Of a stretch of DNA of 43,568 nucleotides, positions 1 through 8,273 are shown piece after piece. Numbering within the stretch: position 1 is the first letter of the stretch; each line of letters starts with the position of its first letter. The notes under the pieces are model-generated. The model did no database searches and was not told the DNA's origin. It saw only the letters and a list, made by a program, of their open reading frames with translations. Made by a program: the position numbers and the translations under genes. The stretch comes from Candidatus Bathyarchaeota archaeon (GTDB lineage: Archaea > Thermoproteota > Bathyarchaeia > Bathyarchaeales > DTEX01): positions 1 to 43,568 of the forward strand of contig JANXEA010000014.1 in assembly GCA_025059045.1 (NCBI GenBank), given 5' to 3'.

Positions 1-741
1 CCTCAGGTCTAGGATGGGGAAGGGTACTGAGAAGCCAGTCCAGTTCCATCCATCTATCGTCAGTCTCGCCGGTCGAACAAGGCCCGCGACTAGAGTTGGA
101 GGCTCACCTTGCGTTATATTGTAAACTATTGTTGTGGGAACCGCGTATCCGCTGACTGTTACCGTGGTGTTCGGAGCGCCTGAGGTTGGCGTCATAAAGT
201 AATTAGGCGTGAAGCGTATCCTGTTGGTCGAGACGCCCACCTCACTTGAGGGAATATAGGCGGCTGGTGTGACGTCAACAACCTTTATCCAGTAGTCTTT
301 ATCGCCTCCCTCGACCATGAAGGGTATAGTACCATTGATCCAATTATTTCCGACGATGAATCTGTATGTCGCGCTCTCATTCCTGAATGGTAAAGGAAGA
401 TCAGCTGGTGCCCAAGTATAACTGAATGTGTGCGTCGTATTCGTGACGTGCCCCATGTAGAATGGACCCGCATACCATCTGTCTCCAAGCGCAGTACTAA
501 TCTCAGCTCCTCCATGAGGCGAGAGCCAAAGCCAAACCTGCGCACCTGATATGGTCATGCCTCCTAGGCTGATGTTCACATATGTTCCCGCTTGCACGTA
601 TAACGGGTCACCTGTAACAGCGTCTACATAGATTGTTGGTCTACCAGTTATGGTCGCCGAGACTGGCACCGCTATGAGCAGTGGCAGCAGCGTCACCAAC
701 GCCGTCAGAATTATGGCATTTATCTTAGACATCCTGTTCAT
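1..741 (-). CDS. Secreted or cell-surface protein, C-terminus beyond the window
   Basis: The minus-strand frame is open from the window edge (247 codons visible) and starts at ATG 741 or ATG 732. The first residues form a Sec-type signal peptide: a short basic start, a hydrophobic core of about 18 residues rich in Leu/Ile/Val, then a likely cleavage after a V-S-A motif. The mature part is rich in Thr, Pro, Gly, Asn, aromatic residues and N-x-S/T sequons, with short beta-like strings typical of archaeal surface or extracellular beta-sandwich proteins. I do not recognise a named family. A TATA box lies 53-62 bases upstream. It is the last gene before the window edge, so its downstream partners are unseen. 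Confidence 0.8.
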   Translation of the reverse strand, partial: MNRMSKINAIILTALVTLLPLLIAVPVSATITGRPTIYVDAVTGDPLYVQAGTYVNISLGGMTISGAQVWLWLSPHGGAEISTALGDRWYAGPFYMGHVTNTTHTFSYTWAPADLPLPFRNESATYRFIVGNNWINGTIPFMVEGGDKDYWIKVVDVTPAAYIPSSEVGVSTNRIRFTPNYFMTPTSGAPNTTVTVSGYAVPTTIVYNITQGEPPTLVAGLVRPARLTIDGWNWTGFSVPFPILDLR

Positions 742-793
742 CTCTCTCTTCCTTCTTTATTTTTTCTTGCGTTCAAAGGTTGGTCTTTGCCAG

Positions 794-803
794 TATTTAT
801 ATC
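794..803 (-). promoter_or_regulatory. TATA box for the secreted-protein gene
   Basis: On the minus strand the sequence reads GATATAAATA, close to the archaeal box A consensus. A start site about 26 bases downstream would fall near 771, giving a leader of roughly 30 bases to ATG 741. Confidence 0.55.
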
Positions 804-908
804 TTGTGTTAACAATCCATGATTCAATGTATACATATCCACGCAAATAATGCCTTCATAACATGCTATGATATATAGCCTAATTTGAAAATGGGTTCTA
901 GAAAACTT

Positions 909-1490
909 CTACATTTTGGAAATACTCAAACGTAGAATCCCTTCCATACACTCTCTGCCTATAATCTCGTATCCAAGGGGTTTAACTGCGCCTTCGATGA
1001 AACACGAGATAAGCGTCATCCTATCTTTTGATAGCGTAGTGGATACGCATCTAATTTCATATGTGCCGGATCCCCGACGTATCTGCACGTCGCAAAGCCC
1101 ACCAGCCACAGCCCTCAACGTATGCAGAAGTGCGAGTAACGGATCGCTGAACTGGCATTTAATATATAAGCCGCACCAGCGACCGGCATGATACCATATC
1201 TTGTCAGCCACACCTAGGCCCTCCTTCCCCGCGCTTGCTAAGGCATATTCAAGAAAGTCTTCAGGTACAAGAACTGCTCCTGCCTCTTTCAGAACTCTCA
1301 TGGCCTCTACATCCTTAACCGCCTCTTCAAATGGTAAACCCTTCTCATGCAATTCCATAACATTCTGGAGAATACTCACCAAATATAAATGGAAAGGCCT
1401 TCCTCGCCTCTGCGCCATTTCTTTAAGTTTATCGACCAAGTTGCTGGGAATTCTCACTAGCTTCTTATCCCTCATATTCTCAGCCATCAT
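909..1490 (-). CDS. Unknown protein, paralogue of the upstream gene (second of a tandem pair)
   Basis: This 193-residue protein aligns along its length with the product of 1487-2140. Shared features are a basic N-terminal segment with K-x-L-V-R-I-P and a helix ending in A-Q-R-R-G (resembling ribbon-helix-helix regulators), a middle part ending in a W-Y-H-A-G-R-W-C-G motif (W-Y-E-T-G-Q-W-Y-G in the partner), and a C-terminal alpha/beta part with L-I-S-C-F-I-E-G and G-Y-E-I. The C-terminal half is faintly like V4R or other small-ligand-binding domains, but I cannot assign it. The ATG overlaps the upstream stop by four bases (ATGA), so the two are probably translationally coupled. Confidence 0.8.
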   Translation of the reverse strand: MMAENMRDKKLVRIPSNLVDKLKEMAQRRGRPFHLYLVSILQNVMELHEKGLPFEEAVKDVEAMRVLKEAGAVLVPEDFLEYALASAGKEGLGVADKIWYHAGRWCGLYIKCQFSDPLLALLHTLRAVAGGLCDVQIRRGSGTYEIRCVSTTLSKDRMTLISCFIEGAVKPLGYEIIGRECMEGILRLSISKM

Positions 1491-2140
1491 TGTTTAACCC
1501 GCCCTCTTCTAAATTTCATATTTATGATCCCTTTTGTGACATCGGACTCTGTCACAGTATAGCCTAACGCGTTTAGAACCCCATCTATGAACCTGCTAAA
1601 TAGACGTGTATAAGCATCAGAAAACCTTGAGCTGAGGCATGTCAGATGCATGCTCTGCTCATTCTCCGCTATCTTAAATTCCGAAACATCCCAGAAGAAC
1701 TTCTTCACCGCTGACTGGAATGCTGAAAGATCTTCGAAGTATCTCCCATACCATTGCCCGGTCTCGTACCATAGTTTCTCCATCCATTCCTCTCCAACCT
1801 CTCCATAAGCTCGTTCGACCAGCTTGTAAAGAATAGACTGTGGAAAAACGGTTAAGCCAGCATCTTTCGCCTCCTTCATCAGCCAACGGTCATCTAAGAG
1901 TTCCTTTAAACTCAAGCCCAGATTATCCGCCCTAACAGCCTGCTCGAGGACATCATTAACATAATCATAAAGCGTGCCCCTCCTAGCGGCAATCTCAGAG
2001 ATCTTGTTAGCTAAGCTGAGCCGCGCGGCCAGGAGCTTCCGGCCTTCCTTACGGTTCTTCGCTTCACGTCCAATGCTCAGTATAGGTTTACGGCGGCTCT
2101 CCTCTCCCCCAGGATCTCTCACTGCCGAATCTTCTTTCAT
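1487..2140 (-). CDS. Unknown protein, first of a tandem paralogous pair
   Basis: This 217-residue soluble protein has a basic N-terminal extension of about 35 residues, then the same architecture as its downstream neighbour: a helix ending A-A-R-R-G, a Y-D-Y-V-N-D-V-L-E-Q-A segment like the second helix of a ribbon-helix-helix fold, the W-Y-E-T-G-Q-W-Y-G motif near residue 130, and a C-terminal part with F-I-D-G-V-L-N-A-L-G-Y and I-I-N-M-K-F. ATG 2140 is the longest choice; starts closer to the conserved part cannot be excluded. It is the promoter-proximal gene of a two-gene unit. A ligand-sensing DNA-binding protein is one possibility, but the function is not known. Confidence 0.8.
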   Translation of the reverse strand: MKEDSAVRDPGGEESRRKPILSIGREAKNRKEGRKLLAARLSLANKISEIAARRGTLYDYVNDVLEQAVRADNLGLSLKELLDDRWLMKEAKDAGLTVFPQSILYKLVERAYGEVGEEWMEKLWYETGQWYGRYFEDLSAFQSAVKKFFWDVSEFKIAENEQSMHLTCLSSRFSDAYTRLFSRFIDGVLNALGYTVTESDVTKGIINMKFRRGRVKQ

Positions 2141-2585
2141 ATCCCGTCCAGCCGTAGATCAAGACAAAAACAGCATCATATTAATTCATGCGAGGATAAA
2201 AGATATTCTATTAGAGAGGAGGCAACACCTAATAGAGAGGTTAATAATAACATTTCTATTAAACATCATCCTATTGAGCCGCTTATAAGCAGCCAGATAG
2301 CTGGAAATCTCAGGATAGTCTCCGAAGTTTTTCGCCATTAGGGTGCGAGCCGAAAGAAGGATTCACAAATTATAAGCATATAGGAGTAGGAACATGCCTC
2401 CATGTTTTTTGGGGGGCAGTCGCTAAGACATTCTAGAACTTAAGCTCATAATCTTTTCCGAGCAGTAAACAGAATCCCCACATCATATTAAGACGGCATG
2501 ATAGACAGGCAGGCCTAGCGAAAAATTTTTCACTGGCGCTGAGGTTTTTTCTCGTCTCAGCAGAAAAATTGGGGTTTCGCAATCT
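2141..2585. other. Intergenic region between two divergent transcription units
   Basis: No convincing gene is present in these 445 bases. The left part is AT-rich and contains two copies of a TAGAGAGG string (around 2212 and 2234). Weak TATA-like strings lie at 2368-2378 (plus strand) and in the A/T run at 2520-2531. An inverted repeat CTGAG...CTCAG at about 2537-2562 precedes the ABC ATPase gene. The region should hold the promoters of both flanking units. Confidence 0.5.
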
Positions 2586-3575
2586 TTGGAGTACGCGATT
2601 GAGACGTTTGACTTGGTTAAGACTTTCGTTACGAAGGAGGGTGGTAGGAGGAGAGAGGTCAGGGCAGTTGACCATGTAGATTTGAAGATCCGCAGAGGAG
2701 AGTTCTTTGGACTTCTAGGACCGAATGGTGCTGGAAAGACAACTCTAATAAAGATTTTATGCACCATAATCCTGCCTGACAGCGGGACGGCGAAGGTTAA
2801 CGGTTACGACATACTTAGGGAGTCTTATCAGGCTAGATGCAGCTTCGGATGGTTCCATGGTGAAACGGGCGGCCGCAGTCTCTATTGGAGGCTTAACGCC
2901 GAAGACAATCTGAGATTTTATGCTTACCTGCAGAATGTGCCACGCGACGTCGCGGAGAGGAGGATCGACGCGCTCCTCGAATTCTTCGGCCTCTCAGAGG
3001 ACAGGAAGAAGCTCGTTAAAGAGTATTCGACTGGGATGAAGGTCCGCGTCATGCTTGCAAGGGCATTACTGCATAATCCTCCGATCCTCTTCATGGATGA
3101 GCCGACGATCGGCCTTGACACGATAAGCGCCGTTGAGACTAGGAAACTCCTCAGAGCATTGAATGAGGATCTTGGGAAGACCATCGTCTTCACAAGCCAT
3201 AACATGTTCGAGGTTGAGCAGCTATGCGAGAGGGTTGCGATAATGAGGAGCGGAAGGATAATCGCCGATTCATCGCCTGAGGAGTTGAGGGAGATGCTCA
3301 GGGATGTGAAAGCGGTTGAGGTTGAGTTAAGGGGAGACTCAGACATTGCCAGAGCAAGGGATGAGATCGGCAAGATCCCAGTCGTCAAGAAGGTGCTGGA
3401 GACACGTGGTAACGCACATACAACAGTGATCAGGCTCCAGGTTGAGGACGAGTATGACGCGATACCGGAAATTGCCGATAGGCTTCGTGCACTCGGCATA
3501 AAAGCTTCGGCCATACGTCAGGCCGAACCAACATTTGAAGACATCTTCATCAAGCTCGCGGGGCAGAGAGAATGA
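2586..3575 (+). CDS. ABC-2 type exporter, ATP-binding subunit
   Basis: The 329-residue protein energises an exporter built with the two permeases that follow. Walker A is G-P-N-G-A-G-K-T at residues 45-52, the signature S-T-G-M-K is near 148-152, Walker B I-L-F-M-D-E-P is near 167-173 and the H-loop histidine is near 205. A C-terminal region of about 90 residues follows, as in DrrA/CcmA-type ATPases of drug, lipid or polysaccharide exporters. The signature is S-T-G-M instead of S-G-G, which is common in this subfamily. TTG 2586 is the longest start; the conserved part begins a few residues later. The stop overlaps the next ATG (ATGA). Substrate unknown. Confidence 0.93.
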   Translation: MEYAIETFDLVKTFVTKEGGRRREVRAVDHVDLKIRRGEFFGLLGPNGAGKTTLIKILCTIILPDSGTAKVNGYDILRESYQARCSFGWFHGETGGRSLYWRLNAEDNLRFYAYLQNVPRDVAERRIDALLEFFGLSEDRKKLVKEYSTGMKVRVMLARALLHNPPILFMDEPTIGLDTISAVETRKLLRALNEDLGKTIVFTSHNMFEVEQLCERVAIMRSGRIIADSSPEELREMLRDVKAVEVELRGDSDIARARDEIGKIPVVKKVLETRGNAHTTVIRLQVEDEYDAIPEIADRLRALGIKASAIRQAEPTFEDIFIKLAGQRE

Positions 3576-4453
3576 AGATTGAAGATCTAATCGATTTGTT
3601 TAGGGGTGAGACTCGGCGGAGCCGCTCAGAGGCCATCCACATATGGGCTGTATTCTGGGCTAACTTCAAGATCTTCCTCTCATATCGGACGTGGGTTGTC
3701 ACCGAGACGCTCAGCACAGTCGCCTCCATCGTTATGTACTCTTTCATGGGCCTCCAAGTTGACGCCGCAAGGATCGTTGAGGCCGGATACGGCCCTGTCA
3801 GCTGGCTCTCATTCGCCATCGTCGGCGTCGCGACAGCCAACTACCTCTGGATGTGTACAAGCAGGATAAGCCACTCTCTCCAGCATGAGGTGAGCGAGGG
3901 AACACTTGAGCCCATAGTCTCCTCACAGATCAACATGAGATCCTACATTATTGGGCAGTCATTACGGGGCTTCATTGTGAGCAGCTACTTTATGCTGGGG
4001 GTTCTACTTATAGGCCTCCTACTACTCAGAGTACCACTCATAATCAACCCATGGACACTCATATCTTTCGTTCTCATCCTACTCATGATGATAGTTAGCT
4101 ATGCGGGGATAGGCATAATGGCGGCTGGATTAATACTCGTCTACAAGAAGGGTGACCCACTCACATTCCTAATCGCAAGCCTAACAGAGTTCCTGGGCGG
4201 CGTCCTCTTCCCGCTTAAGTATCTTGAGCCATACCCAATACTAAACATGATGGCATGGGCCATGCCCTACACATACGCATTAGACGCGGCGAGATGGGTT
4301 CTGTTGACAGGCGCTGACCTAACTTCCGCGCCCGTTCTTTACGATGTTGCCATCCTAGCCGCCTATACGCTCATATTCCTACCAATCGGAATGAGGGTGT
4401 TCAAGTGGGGATGCGACAGAATAAGGCGTGAGGGTACAGTTGCAACCTATTAG
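3572..4453 (+). CDS. ABC-2 type transporter permease, first of two
   Basis: This 293-residue membrane protein has about six hydrophobic segments and the ABC-2 layout: a cytoplasmic N-terminus with an F-K-I-F-L-S-Y-R amphipathic segment, an E-G-T-L-E-P-I-V-S-S motif in the first cytoplasmic loop (the usual ATPase-coupling E-x-T-L-E motif), and a late L-G-G-V-L-F-P-L re-entrant-like motif. It is paralogous to the next gene; both end in R-R-E-G followed by T/S, V/L and a final Tyr. It overlaps the ATPase gene by four bases, so ATPase and permease are co-translated. Confidence 0.9.
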   Translation: MKIEDLIDLFRGETRRSRSEAIHIWAVFWANFKIFLSYRTWVVTETLSTVASIVMYSFMGLQVDAARIVEAGYGPVSWLSFAIVGVATANYLWMCTSRISHSLQHEVSEGTLEPIVSSQINMRSYIIGQSLRGFIVSSYFMLGVLLIGLLLLRVPLIINPWTLISFVLILLMMIVSYAGIGIMAAGLILVYKKGDPLTFLIASLTEFLGGVLFPLKYLEPYPILNMMAWAMPYTYALDAARWVLLTGADLTSAPVLYDVAILAAYTLIFLPIGMRVFKWGCDRIRREGTVATY

Positions 4454-4471
4454 CTGTTAGGTGATAAATTA

Positions 4472-5347
4472 ATGGAGACCGAGAAGATCATAAGGCTGTT
4501 TTCGGAACCTGTCCCTAGAAAGAAGACCCCGCTACTAAGCCTCATAGCCTCATTCATCGCTAGAGACTTCAAGATATGGTGGACATACAAGTTCTGGTTG
4601 ACACTCGACATATCTGGGATAATCCTCTTCGTAGCAACATACTACCTCTTCTCGCTGATCACATCTCCGCAGCAGATAATCGAGGCCGGATATACAAGGG
4701 GCGGCTACTTCACCTTCGCATTGATCGGCATAAGTTTCCAACAGTACGTCTTCTTCGCAGTCCAAAGCATAAATATGAGTGTGAGAGAGGAGCAGATGAA
4801 CGGCACGTTAGAGACGGTCCTCTCATCCGCGACAGACTTCAAGAGCTTCCTACTAGGTGAGACATGCTTCTACTTCATAGTCTCATCAATATTCCTTTTC
4901 ATCTCACTATTATTGGGCGCATTTCTCGGCGCTGAATTCCATCTGACACCATCAACCATCCTCTCAACACTAATCCTATCAACCCTCCTAATAGCCAGCC
5001 ACATGGCAATCGGCATACTAAGCTCAGGCATAATAATGAAGACTAAGCAGGGCAACCCTATAACTTGGGCCTTCTCCTGGATGACGCAGCTCGTCTCCGG
5101 CGTTTTTTATCCGCTTAGGCTTCTTCCATGGTACCTCGAATGGATCGGGAGAGTTTTCCCACTAACATATTCCCTCGACGGACTCAGGCTCTGCCTACAA
5201 AGTGGCCAAGACTTAACTTCGCCATCAGTCTTCAACAACCTCGTCAACCTCATAATATTCACGGTTGTAGCAACGCCGATCGCTATCAACGTCTTCAAGA
5301 TAGGTTATGACGCGGCGAGGAGGGAAGGCTCACTCGGAGAATATTGA
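4472..5347 (+). CDS. ABC-2 type transporter permease, second of two
   Basis: This 291-residue protein has six predicted membrane segments and is a diverged paralogue of the preceding permease. It has the coupling motif N-G-T-L-E-T-V-L-S-S, the V-S-G-V-F-Y-P-L motif, a P-L-T-Y-S-L-D-G segment and the shared C-terminal R-R-E-G signature. It starts 18 bases after the preceding stop, near a GGTGAT SD-like string. The pair probably forms a heterodimeric channel with two copies of the ATPase. It is the last gene of the unit; a convergent gene follows 44 bases later. Confidence 0.9.
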   Translation: METEKIIRLFSEPVPRKKTPLLSLIASFIARDFKIWWTYKFWLTLDISGIILFVATYYLFSLITSPQQIIEAGYTRGGYFTFALIGISFQQYVFFAVQSINMSVREEQMNGTLETVLSSATDFKSFLLGETCFYFIVSSIFLFISLLLGAFLGAEFHLTPSTILSTLILSTLLIASHMAIGILSSGIIMKTKQGNPITWAFSWMTQLVSGVFYPLRLLPWYLEWIGRVFPLTYSLDGLRLCLQSGQDLTSPSVFNNLVNLIIFTVVATPIAINVFKIGYDAARREGSLGEY

Positions 5348-5391
5348 TGAGGCTCTTACAACATATACTCAACGACTTGAAACGGAAAAGA

Positions 5392-6246
5392 CTACTTTTC
5401 CTTACAATGGCGAAAAACCACTATAGGCTTGTGCCTGAAACTTTTCAGCATCTCCCAGGTCACACCCGTAAGATCTACGCCGAGAGACTCAGCCATATCC
5501 CAGACCGTCCGACCTAACCCAGAGCCGCGAAGCCTATGAGCCGCCTCGGCCAATTCGAGCGCCAACTCAGCATCCATCAGAAGGCCTGCCACAGCAAGCG
5601 GCGTTGACCTACTCTTAAGGTTCAGTGCTCTTCCAATAATGTAGGCGAACACGCCGAAGAAGGTTCTGATGCCTTTCATCGGTTTTCTTCGATGCGTAAA
5701 ATGGAAGCGCCCAAAAGAATACGTCTTATCCGTGTCAACAATCATCACGGCAACATGCTTTGATAGAGTACGCCGCAAGAAACTGTGAATCTCTTGAGCC
5801 GTCTCCTCAGGATATTCAAGCGGCAGACTAACATATGAGTAGGGCAGATTGCTTGCGTCTATCCCGCCCTCCGAACCCCAAAGCAAAGAGTCAAGAAAGC
5901 CAGCATACCAAAGTGCAACCTGCTTATGGGCGGATCCCTCCCTAACCGGGTATTCTCTTAAACGGCGCACATTTATCGGCTTCAGCCTGCAGACAGCGCC
6001 CAGAAAGCAGCCCCACACAACCCTCATCCAGAAATGAGCGATAAACCTAGCTAAGAAACTGGGACTTACAAGGCTCTCGTCCACTATTCTACCCTTGGCG
6101 ACGGATAAAGCCTTCTCCGAGACCACGAGAATGTCGCCATCCTCTACAAAATCTCGTATAGCCCCGAGAATCAACTCTAGATAATTGTCACCCGGCATCC
6201 AATAACCTGTCTCAATAGCCCTTCCAACAAACCTATGAGCCATCAT
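5392..6246 (-). CDS. CofE-like protein (coenzyme F420-0:gamma-glutamyl ligase family)
   Basis: The protein resembles the F420-0:gamma-glutamyl ligase domain, which adds glutamate to coenzyme F420. The N-terminal region has a D-G-D-I-L-V-V-S-E-K motif followed by a K-G-R-I-V-D-E-S stretch, then G-G-I-D-A-S-N-L-P as in the family's A-G-I-D-x-S-N, and V-M-I-V-D-T-D-K-T near residue 190. It is longer and more diverged than typical CofE and no other F420 gene is nearby, so it may glutamylate or bind something else. I chose ATG 6246: a TTATTTTAAA box about 27 bases upstream suggests a nearly leaderless mRNA. ATG 6243 and TTG 6252 are alternatives. It is divergent from the kinase gene. Confidence 0.75.
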   Translation of the reverse strand: MMAHRFVGRAIETGYWMPGDNYLELILGAIRDFVEDGDILVVSEKALSVAKGRIVDESLVSPSFLARFIAHFWMRVVWGCFLGAVCRLKPINVRRLREYPVREGSAHKQVALWYAGFLDSLLWGSEGGIDASNLPYSYVSLPLEYPEETAQEIHSFLRRTLSKHVAVMIVDTDKTYSFGRFHFTHRRKPMKGIRTFFGVFAYIIGRALNLKSRSTPLAVAGLLMDAELALELAEAAHRLRGSGLGRTVWDMAESLGVDLTGVTWEMLKSFRHKPIVVFRHCKEK

Positions 6247-6405
6247 CCACAAGAAAGAACGGATCAGCCATTTAAAATAAATGTGTCATTGACCCATCAT
6301 CTCTGCAAAAACCACCAGCCTGGGCTTACTTAAAACAGATGAAAACAATCTCCCCTCACATAATGTTTTCGAAGAAGAAAGATACATAAGAAGAGAATTG
6401 TTAGA

Positions 6406-8208
6406 TTGACTATTGGGTATCTTCATCTAGACTTGATTATAACAGACGCTACCTTCCATGTAAACATTGAGGATGAAATAGTGCACGGCGAAATCTTCGG
6501 GGTGGAACTGAAGAGGCGGGTCATAGAAATCTGCAGGCAGGAGGCTAGCCCTTACAACGTTTTCGCGGCGTTAATATGTATTCCGCCAGTCAGTACAGAA
6601 GAGAAGAAGAGAAAGGTTACTGACACACTCGTCATAATAGAATCCTCAAAACCATTTCTAAGACATACTATTAAGCATCTGGGACTAAACGGGAGCCCCT
6701 CTGCCTCCCTCCTCTTAATTGATAGGAAGACCTTCGAGAAAGATGTAGAAAAAGATCTGATCGGAGGATTCGCCGTTGAGAGCCTCCTGACCCCATATGA
6801 GCCGCTAATCAATGGGGAGTATCTGTGGCGATGCGAAGTAGAAGCGAAAAAGAAGATAGTCAAGGAGGCTCTCCGCAACCTTGTCTCAGAGTATCCGGAA
6901 ATGTCCCGTGAGATGCTAATCAAACCTGAATACTTCCTATTCCAAGCGTTGGCGAGAAAAGCGTCTCTATACCCTCCCATCATATGCAAGTTTCTGAATA
7001 TTGTTAGCGGAGAAGGTTCTGAGACGAGCAAGGAAAGGGTGATGCTGGGATTTATAGCCGCACTCGACGAAGCCGCCAAGGAAGGCCTGGTAACATTCTC
7101 CGACGGTTATATCAAAATAACGGGCGCTCTGACCGGACCGAGAGGGGAGGGAAGAGCGATGATCTCAAACATTTTCGTCGCGATTAGAAACAGTCTTCTA
7201 CGGCACGGCCTAGAAGTGTTCCCGAAGCTCATGCGCTCCCTAATTAGCGATTACATGCTCCTCGCAAAGCATTTCTTACAGCCAGGCAGAGAGGAGGAAG
7301 GCGATTTATCTGACCTATTGGACCCCGAAAAGTATGTATTCATCCCGACACCTTCAGGGCACGTCTCGCTCTCAGAGAAAGTGACATTAGAGGAGTTTGC
7401 GAAGAAGAACTTTCCAGGGTGGGGGGATTCGCATCTTAAAATTGAGAGGATTGGCGGGATCCTAAACACGGTATACAAGCTCACCGTCAAGACTGAAAGC
7501 GGTGAAAGAAGCTACGCTGTTAAGGTCTTCAAAGACTGGTATGGCTGGAAATGGTTCCCAATCGCATTATGGACCTTCGGAACAAGGAGCTTCTCAGTTC
7601 TGGGAAAGAAGCGGCTCGAGAAGGAATACGCGATAAACAGGTTTCTCTCCAGAGAGGGATTCAACGTTCCAGAGATCATATTCATGAGCCCGAAGGAGAG
7701 ACTGATCTTTCAGGAGTACGTTGAGGGCGAATCTCTACTCACGGCCATCAGGATGGCGGACATGCACCGCTCGAAAATTCCTGAAACAGGAGCTCTGATG
7801 AGAAGAGTTGGGGGAGAGATCGCGAGGGTTCACAACGCCAACGTAGCCCTAGGAGACTGCAAGCCAGAGAACATCCTCCTCACACCGGATGGCAAGATAT
7901 TTTTTGTTGATTTAGAGCAGGGAGAGATAGGAGGAGACCAAGCCTGGGACATTGCCGAAATGCTCTTTTACATAGGACATTATGCGCCACTACTCTCAGC
8001 GGATCCTATCCGCAGACTAACAGGAGAGTTTCTTGACGGATATTTAGGGGCTGGGGGAGACAGGGAAAACATTAGGAGAGCGATCTCACCCGGATATGTC
8101 AAAGTCTTCAGCTTCTTCACATCCCCGCATATAATCTACGCGATCACAAAGGTATGTAAAGATAAACTGCAGGATACTATAGATTCGCGTAAAATCCAGG
8201 ATGGTTAA
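6406..8208 (+). CDS. Protein kinase-like (Bud32/RIO-type fold) with a long unknown N-terminal region
   Basis: The 600-residue protein has a C-terminal eukaryotic-like kinase domain from about residue 345. The nucleotide-binding lysine is in A-V-K-V-F-K (about K373), the catalytic loop reads G-D-C-K-P-E-N-I-L-L (D484, N489), and the metal-binding aspartate sits in F-V-D-L-E-Q (about D502) where classical kinases have D-F-G, so it resembles the small lipopolysaccharide/Bud32/RIO-like kinases. Residues 1-340 match nothing I recognise; they are mostly helical with an acidic linker near 300. The start is TTG 6406: there is no in-frame ATG near the N-terminus and an in-frame stop lies at 6361. The target is unknown. 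Confidence 0.8.
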   Translation: MTIGYLHLDLIITDATFHVNIEDEIVHGEIFGVELKRRVIEICRQEASPYNVFAALICIPPVSTEEKKRKVTDTLVIIESSKPFLRHTIKHLGLNGSPSASLLLIDRKTFEKDVEKDLIGGFAVESLLTPYEPLINGEYLWRCEVEAKKKIVKEALRNLVSEYPEMSREMLIKPEYFLFQALARKASLYPPIICKFLNIVSGEGSETSKERVMLGFIAALDEAAKEGLVTFSDGYIKITGALTGPRGEGRAMISNIFVAIRNSLLRHGLEVFPKLMRSLISDYMLLAKHFLQPGREEEGDLSDLLDPEKYVFIPTPSGHVSLSEKVTLEEFAKKNFPGWGDSHLKIERIGGILNTVYKLTVKTESGERSYAVKVFKDWYGWKWFPIALWTFGTRSFSVLGKKRLEKEYAINRFLSREGFNVPEIIFMSPKERLIFQEYVEGESLLTAIRMADMHRSKIPETGALMRRVGGEIARVHNANVALGDCKPENILLTPDGKIFFVDLEQGEIGGDQAWDIAEMLFYIGHYAPLLSADPIRRLTGEFLDGYLGAGGDRENIRRAISPGYVKVFSFFTSPHIIYAITKVCKDKLQDTIDSRKIQDG

Positions 8209-8243
8209 TAACCATATAAAATCTTTAAGGGGGATCGAATAGA

Positions 8244-8251
8244 ATTTAAAA
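8244..8251 (+). promoter_or_regulatory. TATA box for the RNase J-like gene
   Basis: TTTAAAAA is centred about 26 bases upstream of ATG 8274. This spacing predicts a leaderless transcript and supports ATG 8274 over GTG 8259. Confidence 0.5.
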
Positions 8252-8273
8252 AGGTTGTGTGGCGTGTAAACGG

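Noticed and set aside
1974-2288. Plus-strand 104-residue frame opposite the start of the paralogue gene
   Set aside because: It is largely antisense to a conserved paralogous coding region; no SD.
2433-2767. Minus-strand frames at the start of the ABC ATPase gene
   Set aside because: They are antisense to a conserved ATPase and lack promoter or SD support.
6243-6300. Possible C/D box guide RNA upstream of the CofE-like gene (ATGATGG and CTGA boxes on the minus strand)
   Set aside because: The second box pair is missing, the boxes are imperfect, and one ATGATGG is simply the start of the coding sequence.
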